Shown piece after piece: positions 41,065 to 50,288 of a DNA stretch of 64,000 bases (positions are counted from its first letter, which is position 1; each line of letters opens with the position of its first letter). The notes beneath the pieces are model-generated. The model ran no database searches, had not been told where the DNA came from, and saw only the letters and a list, made by a program, of their open reading frames with translations. This DNA is from Paracoccus sp. R12_2. Its GTDB lineage: Bacteria; Pseudomonadota; Alphaproteobacteria; Rhodobacterales; Rhodobacteraceae. Location: contig NZ_JAGHRA010000009.1 of NCBI RefSeq assembly GCF_017744015.1, forward strand, positions 100,097 to 164,096, read 5' to 3'. Made by a program: the position numbers and the translations under genes.

Positions 41065-41328
41065 CTACAGATCACCACGGCTTGGCGGGTCGATCCGGTC
41101 GCTGGAGGGAAAGACGGTGATCGAGATCACGTCGTCGGCCTTCAGCCCCAGCCGCGCAAGTTCCGCGCGGGTGTGGATAGTGCCCGCAGTCACGGATTTC
41201 TTCTCGTTGTCATGAACGACGGATTTGTAGGTATCCGGGCGCTCGTGCTGCGGAGTATACGCGGCAGCAGGCGATGCGGCGGCCAGCGTCAGCGCAAGCG
41301 CGGTCAGCGTCGAAAATTTCGAGATCAT
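41065..41328 (-). CDS. Small secreted protein of unknown function
   Basis: 87 residues. A signal peptide (LTALALTLAAASPAAA, cut near AYT) precedes about 64 mature residues with HTRAELARLGLKADDVISITVF. The last part resembles small periplasmic proteins of Rhodobacterales without known role. A GAGGA site lies upstream of the ATG. It stands alone between the OYE gene and glnA. Confidence 0.6.
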   Translation of the reverse strand: MISKFSTLTALALTLAAASPAAAYTPQHERPDTYKSVVHDNEKKSVTAGTIHTRAELARLGLKADDVISITVFPSSDRIDPPSRGDL

Positions 41329-41464
41329 GGTCGTATCCTCTTGGTTTATTGATCAGACCTTCAAGCGGTCCTGATTATGGATACGGTGCCGCGCAGGCTT
41401 TCATTACATCAATCGCGTCGTCGTGATGAGGCGAGAGGATGTCGTGACAGCACCCGCGCCGACG

Positions 41465-41490
41465 AAAAAGGGCGCCCTGCGGCGCCCTTT
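41465..41490 (-). terminator. Intrinsic terminator of glnA
   Basis: A perfect 10-bp stem AAAGGGCGCC/GGCGCCCTTT with a 4-base loop is followed on the minus strand by a run of T (41469-41465), 30 bases past the glnA stop. Confidence 0.9.
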
Positions 41491-41519
41491 CCAGTTCGTG
41501 GATCCTGTCCCCCGACGGA

Positions 41520-42926
41520 TCAGCAGCTGTAATACATCTGGTATTCGACCGGATGGGGGGTGTGCTCGTAGGCATACACTTCTTCCCATTTCAGCGCGAT
41601 GTATCCTTCCAGCTGGTCGCGGGTGAACACGTCACCGGCCAGCAGGAAGTCCATGTCCTTTTCCAGCTCTTCCAGCGCTTCGCGCAGGCTGCCGCAGACG
41701 GTCGGGATCTCGGCCAGTTCCTCGGGCGGCAGATCGTAGAGATCCTTGTCCGAAGCCGAACCCGGATCGATCTTGTTCTTGATGCCATCAAGGCCCGCCA
41801 TCAGCAGGGCGGCAAAGCACAGATAGGGGTTCGCCGAAGGATCGGGGAAGCGAGCTTCCACACGCTTGGCCTTGGGGCTTTCGGTCCACGGAATGCGGAC
41901 GCAGCCCGACCGGTTGCGGGCCGAATAGGCACGCAGCACCGGCGCCTCGAAGCCCGGGATCAGCCGCTTGTAGCTGTTGGTCGAGGGGTTCGTCAGGGCG
42001 TTCAACGCCTTGGCGTGCTTCAGGATACCGCCGATGAAATACAACGCCTCCTGCGACAGGTCGGCATATTTGTCACCTGCGAACAGCGGCTTGCCGTCCT
42101 TCCAGATCGACATGTTCACGTGCATCCCCGACCCGTTGTCGCCCTTCATGGGCTTGGGCATGAAGGTCACCGACTTGCCATAGGCGGCGGCGACGTTGTG
42201 GATGACGTATTTGTATTTCTGCAGGTTGTCGGCCTGTTCGGTCAGCGACCCGAAGATCAGCCCCAGCTCGTGCTGCGCGCTGGCAACCTCGTGGTGGTGC
42301 TTGTCGACCTTCATGCCCATCCGCTTCATCGTGGACAGCATTTCGCCACGGATGTCCTGACCGGCGTCGATCGGGTTGACCGGGAAATAGCCGCCCTTGT
42401 GACCGGCGCGGTGGGCCTGGTTGCCCATCTCGTATTCGGTGTCGGTGTTCCAGGCGGCATCGACCGCGTCGATCTGAAAGGCCACCTTCTGCGGCGTGAC
42501 CGAATAGCGCACGTCGTCGAAAATGAAGAACTCGGCTTCGGGACCGAAATAGGCCGCATCGCCGACACCCGAGGATTTCAGATAGGCCTCGGCCTTGACG
42601 GCGGTGCCACGCGGATCGCGGCTATAGGCTTCTCCGGTGTCCGGCTCGACCACGTTGCAATGCACGCAGATCGTCTTCTCGGCGTAGAACGGATCGATAT
42701 AGACCGACGACGGGTCGGGGATCAGCTTCATGTCGGACTGATCGATCGACTTCCAGCCCGCGATCGAGCTGCCGTCGAACATGAACCCCTCCTCGAAGAA
42801 GTCCTCATCGACCAGATCCACGTCCAGTGTCACATGCTGAAGCTTGCCCTTGGGATCGGTGAAGCGGACATCGACATAGGCGACCTCCTCTTCCTGCATC
42901 AGCTTCAAGACGTCCTTGATTTCCAT
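41520..42926 (-). CDS. glnA: Glutamine synthetase type I (GlnA)
   Basis: 468 residues. The metal and substrate blocks [40 protein letters not shown] and [17 protein letters not shown] are all in place. The adenylylation tyrosine is in [11 protein letters not shown] near residue 398, so it should be a GSI-beta enzyme under GlnE control. It makes glutamine from glutamate and ammonia. It follows glnB on the same strand after 80 bases, the usual alphaproteobacterial glnBA operon. Confidence 0.97.
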   Translation of the reverse strand: MEIKDVLKLMQEEEVAYVDVRFTDPKGKLQHVTLDVDLVDEDFFEEGFMFDGSSIAGWKSIDQSDMKLIPDPSSVYIDPFYAEKTICVHCNVVEPDTGEAYSRDPRGTAVKAEAYLKSSGVGDAAYFGPEAEFFIFDDVRYSVTPQKVAFQIDAVDAAWNTDTEYEMGNQAHRAGHKGGYFPVNPIDAGQDIRGEMLSTMKRMGMKVDKHHHEVASAQHELGLIFGSLTEQADNLQKYKYVIHNVAAAYGKSVTFMPKPMKGDNGSGMHVNMSIWKDGKPLFAGDKYADLSQEALYFIGGILKHAKALNALTNPSTNSYKRLIPGFEAPVLRAYSARNRSGCVRIPWTESPKAKRVEARFPDPSANPYLCFAALLMAGLDGIKNKIDPGSASDKDLYDLPPEELAEIPTVCGSLREALEELEKDMDFLLAGDVFTRDQLEGYIALKWEEVYAYEHTPHPVEYQMYYSC

Positions 42927-42950
42927 CTCTTCCCTTTCTCCGTAAATGCT

Positions 42951-42974
42951 GCCCGGCTGCCGTGGCTGCCGGGC
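42951..42974 (-). other. Hairpin in the glnB-glnA intergenic region
   Basis: GCCCGGC and GCCGGGC form a 7-bp stem around a 10-base loop, between the two coding regions. It could set the ratio of the monocistronic glnB to the glnBA message, as reported for similar operons; this is inference. Confidence 0.45.
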
Positions 42975-43006
42975 GCGGAAGTTCGTAATTTTCGGGCAAG
43001 CGCCCG

Positions 43007-43393
<387 letters not shown>

Positions 43394-43451
43394 TCATGGG
43401 CGGGGTAAATGAAGCACGGCGAGGTTCGTGCAGCCAAGCCGTTCTGCCGGA

Positions 43452-43475
43452 AGGTTATGCACAAATTTTGCGCTT
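43452..43475. promoter_or_regulatory. Imperfect dyad resembling an NtrC site between glnB and nnrDE
   Basis: GTTATGCACAAATTTTGCGCTTGT contains TGCACA-N5-TGCGCT, a partial match to the TGCACC-N5-GGTGCA type of NtrC site, about 110 bases upstream of glnB. The right half is poor, so this is tentative. Confidence 0.25.
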
Positions 43476-43500
43476 GTCGCCCAATTAATAGGCATTCGCC

Positions 43501-45138
43501 ATGCTGTTCGGTACGGAAATTCTGACGACCGCCCAAATGCGCGCCATCGAATCCGGCGCCATGGCCAGCGGTGGGGTCAGCGGCGTTCAGTTGATGCAGC
43601 GCGCCGGCGCTGCCGTGGCGGGCCAGATTCGGCTGCGCTGGCCCAAACCGGGACGCGTCACCGTGCTGTGCGGACCGGGCAACAACGGTGGCGACGGCTA
43701 TGTGGTCGCGCGGTTGCTGGCACGCGCCGATTGGCAGGTCCGCGTTCTGGGGCTGGACAATGAACCCGGCCCCGATGCGGCGGACATGAAGCGGTGCTGG
43801 CAAGATGCGGGCCCGATCCTGCCGCTGACCCGCGCCGAACTGCGGCGCAACGAAGCCGACGTCTATGTCGATGCGATCTTCGGTACCGGGCTGACCCGAC
43901 CGCCGAAAGGCGAGATCGCGGAAATTCTGGGCTATCTGGGCGGATCGGGCGGGCAAGACGGCCATTTCCGTCAGCGCCTGGTGGCCGTTGACTGTCCAAG
44001 CGGGCTCTGCATGGACAGCGGCGCGTTCCTTGGCAAAGCGCGACAGCCAGGCGCAGAAGATCTTCACGCACGACTGACGGTCACCTTCGACAGCCCCAAA
44101 CCGGGACATCTTCTGGAACGCGGCCCGGCCTGCTGTGGCGAACTGGTCGTGGCCGATATCGGCCTGCATGACTGGCGCATCCGCGCATCCGAACCACACC
44201 AGGATCCGCGGACGGCACCTCTGACGGCGATCTGGCCCAGGTTCTGCCTCCCGGATGCCCGGCGCCCTGCAGCAGCACAGGACAGATGGGCCGAGTGGTT
44301 GGAGAAGCGTCAGGGCAACGGCGGGCACAAGTTCAGCCATGGCCACGCGATCGTCCTTGCAGGTCCGGCCGGACATGGCGGCGCAGCACGGTTGGCGGCG
44401 CGGGCGGCGCTGCGGGTTGGTGCCGGTCTGGTGACGATCTGCCCGCCCGGCGCAGCGTTGATCGAACATGCCGGCCCGCCCGATGCGCTGATGCGGCGCG
44501 CCGTGGACGACGCCGCGGCGCTGAGTGACCTGTTGCAGGATCAGCGGATCGGCGCGCTGTGCCTTGGTCCGGGATGCGGCGTCCAACGCGCCAGGGAACT
44601 GCTGCCACCGCTGCTGGATTCGGGCCGGGCCTGCGTGCTGGACGCCGACGCCCTGACCGCCCTGGCCGCGATGGGCTTCCACGGGCTGCATGACCGCTGC
44701 GTGCTGACGCCCCATGCAGGCGAGTTCTCGCGCCTGTTCCCCGATCTTGCCGAACGGCTTGCAGCGCGCCCGGATCACGGTCCGGCCTTGTCAAGGCTGG
44801 ACGCGACCCGCGAAGCGGCCAAACGCAGCGGCGCTGTCGTCCTGCTGAAAGGGCCGGATACGGTGATCGCCGCACCACCGCGCCGCGACAATGCGAACGC
44901 AACTGGCCAAGCCGTCATCCATTCGGCCTTCGACATTCCCTGGCTTGCAACAGCGGGGGCAGGTGACGTTCTGGCAGGGATCATTGCCGGGCTGCTGGCG
45001 CGCGGCCTGACGCCGCAAACGGCGGCCAGCCTTGGCGCTCTGCTGCACGGTGCAACGGCGCGTGGTGTCGGGCCCGGCCTGATCGCGGACGATCTACCTG
45101 ACCGGATACCGGGCGCGTTTCGCGATCTGGTGCCTTAG
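43501..45138 (+). CDS. nnrDE: Bifunctional NAD(P)H-hydrate epimerase / ADP-dependent dehydratase
   Basis: 545 residues with two domains. The N-terminal YjeF epimerase domain (about residues 1-220) has VLCGPGNNGGDGYVVARLL and VDAIFGTGL. The C-terminal ribokinase-like dehydratase domain (about 270-545) has LTPHAGEFSRLFPDL, VLLKGPDTVIA and the GAGDVLAGIIAGLLARG nucleotide motif. It repairs hydrated NADH and NADPH. The ATG at 43501 has no clear ribosome-binding site. This is the last gene of the clearly core part of the window. Confidence 0.92.
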   Translation: MLFGTEILTTAQMRAIESGAMASGGVSGVQLMQRAGAAVAGQIRLRWPKPGRVTVLCGPGNNGGDGYVVARLLARADWQVRVLGLDNEPGPDAADMKRCWQDAGPILPLTRAELRRNEADVYVDAIFGTGLTRPPKGEIAEILGYLGGSGGQDGHFRQRLVAVDCPSGLCMDSGAFLGKARQPGAEDLHARLTVTFDSPKPGHLLERGPACCGELVVADIGLHDWRIRASEPHQDPRTAPLTAIWPRFCLPDARRPAAAQDRWAEWLEKRQGNGGHKFSHGHAIVLAGPAGHGGAARLAARAALRVGAGLVTICPPGAALIEHAGPPDALMRRAVDDAAALSDLLQDQRIGALCLGPGCGVQRARELLPPLLDSGRACVLDADALTALAAMGFHGLHDRCVLTPHAGEFSRLFPDLAERLAARPDHGPALSRLDATREAAKRSGAVVLLKGPDTVIAAPPRRDNANATGQAVIHSAFDIPWLATAGAGDVLAGIIAGLLARGLTPQTAASLGALLHGATARGVGPGLIADDLPDRIPGAFRDLVP

Positions 45139-45299
45139 CAATCCCTTCGCGCCGGATCGCGATCCTTCCGACATCGGGCCGCGCAATTCACATGCCGCAC
45201 GCAGTTCAGGTGACGCAAGCCGACCGACCTGCCCCGTGCGACACCCTGTGTGATCTCCTCTTGCCTTCGCAGGCGATGTGCAGGAAAGAACATCCCAAG

Positions 45300-45686
45300 A
45301 TGCACAGCGACGCTGGTTCCCTGACGACACCCAAACCACACGACAGGCTGTCAGCTGTTCGTGCAGCTATCATCATTTTCGCCATTCTCTTGGTCGTCGC
45401 GGTCAGTTCCTGGGCGCAGGCTTCAGCAGCGTCTTCGTCTGCCAGCGCCCCTGGGCATTACATTTTCGACACGTTCTTGTCGGCTTCTCATGCCGTTCAG
45501 GATCGCGCCGCCGCGCAGGTCAAGACAGACACATCGGCGGATATGCTGCATCCTCGGGTTCTTGGGAATCAGAGACACAGCGACCGGTATTCCCTCATCG
45601 GCTGTTGCTTTCGGGCACTCACCGTCGCGACGGTGTTTCGCACCACCATCAACAGGCCTCGTGCGCCGCCAGTCTCCCTCTCCTGA
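45300..45686 (+). CDS. Hypothetical protein with one membrane segment
   Basis: 128 residues from the ATG at 45300. The only clear feature is a hydrophobic segment near residues 21-42 (AAIIIFAILLVVAVSSWAQA), which may be an anchor or uncleaved signal. The remainder is Ser/Ala-rich with no domain. An upstream in-frame start at 45192 gives 164 residues. No strong ribosome-binding site is seen, and coding potential is uncertain. Confidence 0.35.
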   Translation: MHSDAGSLTTPKPHDRLSAVRAAIIIFAILLVVAVSSWAQASAASSSASAPGHYIFDTFLSASHAVQDRAAAQVKTDTSADMLHPRVLGNQRHSDRYSLIGCCFRALTVATVFRTTINRPRAPPVSLS

Positions 45687-45697
45687 CAGTTTGGTGC

Positions 45698-45725
45698 GGG
45701 CACGCCCTCAGGCGCGCCCTTTCTC
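45698..45725 (+). terminator. Candidate intrinsic terminator
   Basis: GGGCACGCC and GGCGCGCCC pair with one mismatch around a CTCA loop and are followed by TTTCTC, 12 bases after the stop of the preceding hypothetical gene. Its presence gives some support to that gene. Confidence 0.55.
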
Positions 45726-45744
45726 AAGTCCTGCGGAGAATACC

Positions 45745-45876
45745 TTGGAACAAGAACCGAATAATGTGAAAGACCAGCCCGCTGGTCGAACGTCATGGTG
45801 GGCGACACTGACCCACTGGATGATCTTCGTTTCACTTTTGACAGCCCTGATCGGCGGTGCCGCCCTGATCTTTTGA
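45745..45876 (+). CDS. Possible 43-residue membrane miniprotein with TTG start
   Basis: Beginning at TTG (45745), preceded by GGAGA at 45735-45739, the frame encodes a polar start (MEQEPNNVKDQPAGRTSW) and one membrane span (LTHWMIFVSLLTALIGGAAL). It follows the terminator above. Short charged-then-hydrophobic proteins like this are common but hard to prove. Confidence 0.4.
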   Translation: MEQEPNNVKDQPAGRTSWWATLTHWMIFVSLLTALIGGAALIF

Positions 45877-46068
45877 TCCGGGCGGAAAAGCCACGTCGAT
45901 CCTGTCCTGCATCATCGCCGACATGGCTTACGGGAAGGCCGAAGGTTTGCAATATCAACGGCGGTCTGACCACCAATTCAACAAGGCCTTCGGACGAACC
46001 GCCAGCTTGTCGTGCAGGCACACATGATCGAATTGAGACGCAGCAATGCCCCTCGGCCAAAGCGTTTC
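45877..46068. other. Intergenic, no convincing gene
   Basis: About 190 bases without a supported coding frame, leading into repeat copy 1. A minus-strand frame here (FDHVCLHDKLAVRPKALLNW) looks protein-like but is only a fragment of an unknown gene. Confidence 0.4.
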
Positions 46069-46219
46069 ACACTCCTGGCGCGGGTACACCGGCGCCGAGC
46101 AGAACCCGGGCGTCGTCTGCTTGTAGGCACGCCCGGGTTCCCATACTGCTGCCTGACAGTGCACCAGCTTGACGCAATTGCGCGTACATAACCTAACCAG
46201 CAGGATGCAGTTTGTGCAA
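46069..46219 (+). repeat. Structured repeat element, copy 1
   Basis: About 150 bases related to copy 2 at 53271-53413. Core: GAACCCGGGCG (46102-46112) pairs perfectly with CGCCCGGGTTC (46130-46140) around a 17-base loop TCGTCTGCTTGTAGGCA. Downstream it shares TTCCCAT, a GCCTGACAGTGC-like block, GACGCAA and a TGCAGTTTGTGCAA end. It may be a small RNA, a REP-like element or a mobile-element end. The strand is arbitrary. Confidence 0.7.
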
Positions 46220-46648
46220 GTCAGCGGCCGTTGCCAGCGGCGAAATGCGAGAGTTCGGGCTCCGATCGTTCAGCAACCAGGTCCCGCGCCATCCCCGATC
46301 GCGCCCCAGGCCACACCCCGTCAATTTTGGAATATCACGCAGCAATTGATTGCGAGATACGCAAAGGACCGCGGACAGATCCTTGCCGCAAGCGGCAGAA
46401 GGAATTTCTGGCGACCGATTTCGCACCGTAGCGCGCCGACGATGCCTTTGCGGCAACGACAAATGCAGATGCAAACCTGCGGTTACCTCGCCTTCAAGTT
46501 GGGAAATAAGTCCGTTTCAAGCGACTGCGTGAAGCACGATCGTACCGTTGCCATCTTTCAGTGAGATGCCCGGCAAGAAGCGGCCCGGATTTTTGTCTAA
46601 ATGTACAGGCTGACAGGCACCCCGGACTAAGACATAACGCACCTAACG
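46220..46648. other. Intergenic, no convincing gene
   Basis: A plus-strand frame of 131 residues (46169-46564) begins inside the repeat element, has no signal, domain or ribosome-binding site, and is rich in Gln/Arg/Pro. I treat the stretch as non-coding or decayed. Confidence 0.4.
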
Positions 46649-46691
46649 ACCGGGCGGCGTGTGTTGCGTTTTACGAGTATTGCCGCCCGGT
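46649..46691. repeat. Long-stem hairpin with 23-base loop
   Basis: ACCGGGCGGC (46649-46658) and GCCGCCCGGT (46682-46691) pair perfectly. The 23-base loop contains CGTTTTACG, which can form an inner mini-stem. TGTTT follows on the plus strand, so it could act as a terminator, but no gene ends just upstream. Confidence 0.6.
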
Positions 46692-46976
46692 TGTTTGATC
46701 ACTGCGGCCTCATTGATGTTCGGTCTGGTCCGATCATCCCCCTTTTTGCCGCGTTTGAAGCTCAGCGACGAAACAACTGTTCCCACGGCGTGCTGCCCCG
46801 TGATGGCAGCAGAACATGCACCTCGCCGGGGTCCTCACGGCTCTGACCTGGCGTCCAGAGGAACGCGGTACGGCACATGATCGTAGACTCCAATTGTGAA
46901 TTTTTCCCCTCGCCTGCCGATTTCGGTTCTGGTATTGCGCCGTAGTTCAATTGCCTTCAGGCAGTTGACGGCATGT

Positions 46977-47016
46977 GCGGGTGTGGCGAAATTGGCAGAC
47001 GCACCAGATTTAGGTT
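46977..47016 (+). pseudogene. 5' half of a tRNA-Leu(UAG) gene, broken after the anticodon loop
   Basis: The 40 bases match the start of alphaproteobacterial tRNA-Leu(UAG): acceptor strand GCGGGTG, D-arm GGCGAAATTGGCAGACGC, anticodon-stem strand CCAGA and loop TTTAGGT with the UAG anticodon. The 3' stem strand should be TCTGG but the sequence reads TTTCG, and no variable arm, T arm or CACCCGC acceptor follows. It is therefore a fragment, cut at the 3' edge of the anticodon loop, and cannot make a tRNA. Confidence 0.8.
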
Positions 47017-47308
47017 TTCGCGAAAATTCAGCGACGGCAGCTACTTGGCCTAAATTATTTACAGGACAAAACTAGAACAAAACGAGACTCTGAAAACCCC
47101 ATTGCTTGCCCGAAACCCTGCGGTAGGTTGACGATCCGCCGAGGCCTCCAAACGGCATGCACACTTTGACTTTGTTTTTCTGAATATTGCTCGTCGGCTA
47201 AGAATCACGTGAGGCGAAGCTCGGCGTCTAGACCACATCTGACAGAATCGATCAACGCCGAGCAAGAGCCTCGCGCTCTACGCGCAAAGCAAATATAGAC
47301 GGCAATAC
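47017..47308. other. AT-richer intergenic stretch after the tRNA fragment
   Basis: About 290 bases of AT-richer sequence without a supported gene. No second tRNA half or integrase fragment was recognised in it. Confidence 0.4.
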
Positions 47309-47977
47309 TTAGCGGAAAATGTACACGATATTGCGGTTCTCAGGGTTGATGAGAACGGTCTGCCCGTTGATCTCGGCATATCGATAATCAGGCTGCTCGG
47401 GAATATCGTAGATGGTAACGGTCTCCGGGACACCAGCCCCTATGACGACTTCACCTTCCAGGTAAACCGGATCGACTGAGTTGGTAGTGACGTACGTTGT
47501 TACTTCTTCGGCCGGCTCCACATTGGCGACCGACGCACTTGTGCCCCCTATTGCTGCACCTGCCACGGCTCCGACTGGTCCACCAATCAACGCGCCCATC
47601 GCGGCGCCGCCAACGCTCCCAACGGCCACGTCTTGGCCAGAACCGCTTTCTTCGGCCGGTGCTTCGATAACAGCGATGCCTACCGTTTCACGGTTGGGAT
47701 ACAGGGACACCACCTCATCTCCGGCCTTGACATTCAGGTAGTCGCCGTAGGCCCAGCCCTGAAGGTCACCAGAGTTCACCTTGCACCAATTTGCACTTTC
47801 GATGCAGCCCTCTACCACTACATCTGCATCGGTCGAGATGGCACCGACTACCTCGTGCTGGACGCCGGGTCCCGACCGGACGTTTAGATCGGTGGATACA
47901 GTCGCCGATGTTTGTGCGAATGCCGTCCCCGAAATCATCAAGGTAACAAGGGTAGTACTGACAGCCAGTTTCTTCAT
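47309..47977 (-). CDS. Secreted SH3b-domain protein with glycine-zipper and DUF1236-like tail
   Basis: 222 residues from the ATG at 47977; four more residues if it starts at 47989. A signal peptide (VSTTLVTLMISGTAFAQ) precedes a bacterial SH3 domain (STDLNVRSGPGVQHEVVGAI through LQGWAYGDYLNV). A Gly/Ala-rich glycine-zipper stretch (GGAAMGALIGGPVGAVAGAAIGG in outline) follows. The C-terminal repeat-like region has YDIPEQPDYRYAEINGQTVLI, as in DUF1236 proteins. SH3b domains bind cell-wall peptides. It stands alone. Confidence 0.8.
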   Translation of the reverse strand: MKKLAVSTTLVTLMISGTAFAQTSATVSTDLNVRSGPGVQHEVVGAISTDADVVVEGCIESANWCKVNSGDLQGWAYGDYLNVKAGDEVVSLYPNRETVGIAVIEAPAEESGSGQDVAVGSVGGAAMGALIGGPVGAVAGAAIGGTSASVANVEPAEEVTTYVTTNSVDPVYLEGEVVIGAGVPETVTIYDIPEQPDYRYAEINGQTVLINPENRNIVYIFR

Positions 47978-48179
47978 GGTCGTTCTCACTATGGATCGTT
48001 ATCAGACTGGCAGAACAACTTCCGGCCGGATCAGGCGGTTCCCTGTCTGGCAGCCCGCTTCCCTATGTTGTCACGTCTGTATGAAGAATTTCGCGAAGGC
48101 ATCTTAATTGATGGGCCGTATCATTACGAATAGCGTCGTAGCGTTCCGAAAGCAGGTTCACCGAGTTGCAGATGCATGA

Positions 48180-48818
48180 TTATGCGCGACGATCTGAGGA
48201 CCTGAAGAACTTGCTGATGAAGGCATAGAGGGCCTCGCGTGCCGCGGTCAGGTCGTCCAGGCCCGGGTACCACCTGGCCAAGTCGCCGAGCAGCATCTTG
48301 CTTGCGATGCCATAGGCGTAGGTGTGAGCCATGGCGACCATCAGCGGCAGGTTCTCGTCCGGGTCAAGAGCACCGCACTCTTGAGCTCGAACCAGCATCC
48401 GCAGCATCAACTCGTGCAACGCCTTTTCATATTGCATGAGCTGCCCATTCAGCTCGAATTGACTGGCCGGCATCGACCCGATGATGCGAAATTCCCGAGG
48501 GAAGTGATAGGCCCACTCAATATAGGCGTCGGCCAGCGCCTCGAACTGAGCGACAGGATCCTGCTGGTCGACCTTTACAACGGTTCTGACGCACTGATCG
48601 TGCAGCAGCGCAATCGCCCGTTCAGCCATTGCGACCAAGAGCTGTCGATCATCCGCGAACAGCCCGGAAAGCGAGCCGTCCGGAATCTCAAGTCGTTCCT
48701 CGACTTTGCTCAGGGCCGGCGGGTGAGGCGATTCCGACATGAAAGCTGTGACTGCCTCAACCGCCTCGTCATAAAGCCTTGCCGGCGCAACCGCTTGATC
48801 ATGCATGTAATGGTCCAT
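48180..48818 (-). CDS. TetR/AcrR-family transcriptional regulator
   Basis: 212 residues. The N-terminal helix-turn-helix (LSKVEERLEIPDGSLSGLFADDRQLL in outline) is shorter and less typical than most TetR domains. The C-terminal ligand domain resembles the WHG subgroup (ADAYIEWAYHFPREFRII; AHTYAYGIASKMLLGDL). It is not next to an obvious target operon. A second in-frame ATG lies at 48806. Confidence 0.8.
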   Translation of the reverse strand: MDHYMHDQAVAPARLYDEAVEAVTAFMSESPHPPALSKVEERLEIPDGSLSGLFADDRQLLVAMAERAIALLHDQCVRTVVKVDQQDPVAQFEALADAYIEWAYHFPREFRIIGSMPASQFELNGQLMQYEKALHELMLRMLVRAQECGALDPDENLPLMVAMAHTYAYGIASKMLLGDLARWYPGLDDLTAAREALYAFISKFFRSSDRRA

Positions 48819-49276
48819 CCAGTTGCCCGCTGGCGCGAAAACAACGAAAAAACGGGAACCAACAAAGACGCGCTTCTCAATAGCCTAAAGTTGGGCAACA
48901 TGGCTGGCAAGATAATGTCTGCGCAAATGAAACGAAGGACGTAGTGGAGCAACAGAAATCGTGGTCCGCTCAACAACCATGGATATCCACGTGGAGCTAT
49001 GGTCCTGTCGCTGCGCGTTGCTGCCACTCGTGGCCTTCACCGCATTGCAAGAGTGGGCTTGAAGCAGTTATGCGGCAGAGTTGCGTTTGGAGCTGGTCAC
49101 ATACGCAATCCCGCCGAAGCTCGGCGACCCAGAGCTGACCTCGGTTTTGAGATCAGACGCCGCGCCGCAGCTTCACCAGACCGGCCATTCGTCCATCCCG
49201 CAGCATTTTGGACAGCCAGGGGTCGATTGCGCGGACGAAGCTGCCTTTTCTGGCTGAGTAAGGAAGCATCATGGGT
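48819..49276. other. Intergenic; possible gene fragment on the minus strand
   Basis: No full gene. A 38-residue minus-strand frame at 49153-49269 ends GSFVRAIDPWLSKMLRDGRM plus a basic tail, which looks like the C-terminus of some larger protein, but its family was not recognised. The rest shows nothing. Confidence 0.35.
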
Positions 49277-49304
49277 AAAACGGAGCCCGCATTGCAGGCT
49301 CCGT
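49277..49304 (-). terminator. Intrinsic terminator of the DUF305 gene
   Basis: ACGGAGCC and GGCTCCGT form an 8-bp stem with a 9-base loop, followed by TTTT on the minus strand, 8 bases after the DUF305 stop. Confidence 0.8.
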
Positions 49305-49312
49305 CCAGTAGG

Positions 49313-49660
49313 TCATTCGGGCGCTTCGACGCCCATGCGTTGCAGCATCGCTCTCATGTCGGCGATCTCGCCTTTCTGCGCATCGATAATCTGCCGCGCC
49401 ATTTCTCGCGTTTCGGCATCCGAACCATGTTCCAGCTCAACTTCGGCCATATCGATGGCAGACTGGTGATGCGGGATCATCATGATCAGGAAATCCGCAT
49501 CGGCGTTGCCGGTGGTTTCCATCTCGTTCATGGAGGTCATCATCTTGTCCATCGCCGCCATATGGCCGGGCATAGCGCCCATTGTATGGCCGGATTGGTC
49601 TTGTGCGAGTGCGCTGCCTCCCATCAAAACGAGGGCTGCCAAGGGTTTCAGGATGTTCAT
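49313..49660 (-). CDS. DUF305-family secreted metal-associated protein
   Basis: 115 residues from the ATG at 49660, with GAGAG upstream. A signal peptide (ILKPLAALVLMGGSALAQ) is followed by a Met/His-rich start (GHTMGAMPGHMAAMDKMM). The DUF305 ferritin-like helices follow, with FLIMMIPHHQSAIDMAEVEL and REMARQIIDAQKGEIADM. Members often lie in copper-resistance loci and are periplasmic. It is 29 bases after another small secreted protein gene, and the two likely share a transcript. Confidence 0.88.
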   Translation of the reverse strand: MNILKPLAALVLMGGSALAQDQSGHTMGAMPGHMAAMDKMMTSMNEMETTGNADADFLIMMIPHHQSAIDMAEVELEHGSDAETREMARQIIDAQKGEIADMRAMLQRMGVEAPE

Positions 49661-49689
49661 GTTTTCTCTCTGTATCGGGAATGATGGAT

Positions 49690-49992
49690 TTATACGGAGA
49701 GGGTGGCAATCGGTGGTCGAAATGGTGGCTTGACGTCGGTGGAAGGCAGGTTCTTCGGGACGGGGACGTGCGAAAGAACCATCGGAATCTGGTCTGCTGC
49801 GGCCTGCGTTCGAGCAAGCACGACTGCGCAACAGATATGACTGGCGCAAATTGTATCAGATGTTTCACCGTGTCGGCTGTGATCCAACCCGGTGCTTATC
49901 GCCTGCGTGTGCGGGTAGCAGGCCGCTGCAACAGTAGTCGGCCCGCCAAAGCTGGTCAGGACGATCAATATAAGGGCGACGACCGTTCTCAT
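49690..49992 (-). CDS. Small secreted Cys/His protein next to DUF305
   Basis: 100 residues. A signal peptide (RTVVALILIVLTSFGGPTTVAAA) is followed by HTQ, HSRHGE and CASHICC motifs, which could bind copper or another soft metal, and a PPIATLSV end. It resembles short proteins of copper-responsive loci in Rhodobacteraceae, but no family is certain. It is the first gene of a two-gene unit with DUF305. Confidence 0.6.
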   Translation of the reverse strand: MRTVVALILIVLTSFGGPTTVAAACYPHTQAISTGLDHSRHGETSDTICASHICCAVVLARTQAAADQIPMVLSHVPVPKNLPSTDVKPPFRPPIATLSV

Positions 49993-50288
49993 GGCGAGAT
50001 CATCTATCAGAGGTTGCCTGATTTGCAGATCACGATGATGTGCCGACCGGCGGCAATGGACTCAATGCGGTGATGCAGCGGCGTCAAGCGGCGGAGTGGA
50101 ACTAGTTGGTTGAGGCCAAGACAGAACTTTCCTGCCGTTTGCAGTAAACGCGACAGGCGTTTCCTGCTTTGTCAGCTGTGCGCAGGATTCGAGGGCCAGG
50201 AGGTTGGACCGGCTGCTGGAAGAAATCAGGCCCAAGCGCCCGTATTGTAAGCGGCTGACGGTCGCGCGGCTGGCCAGGATGCCCGGCG
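49993..50288. other. Intergenic, no convincing gene
   Basis: About 300 bases between the copper-like unit and the RcnB-like gene. Frames here are short, lack signals and domains, and none has a good ribosome-binding site. Confidence 0.4.

Noticed and set aside
45980..46064. Transposase remnant on the minus strand
   Set aside because: FDHVCLHDKLAVRPKALLNW is protein-like, but no transposase motif or terminal repeats were seen.
46169..46564. 131-residue plus-strand frame
   Set aside because: Starts inside the structured repeat, has no ribosome-binding site or domain and atypical composition.
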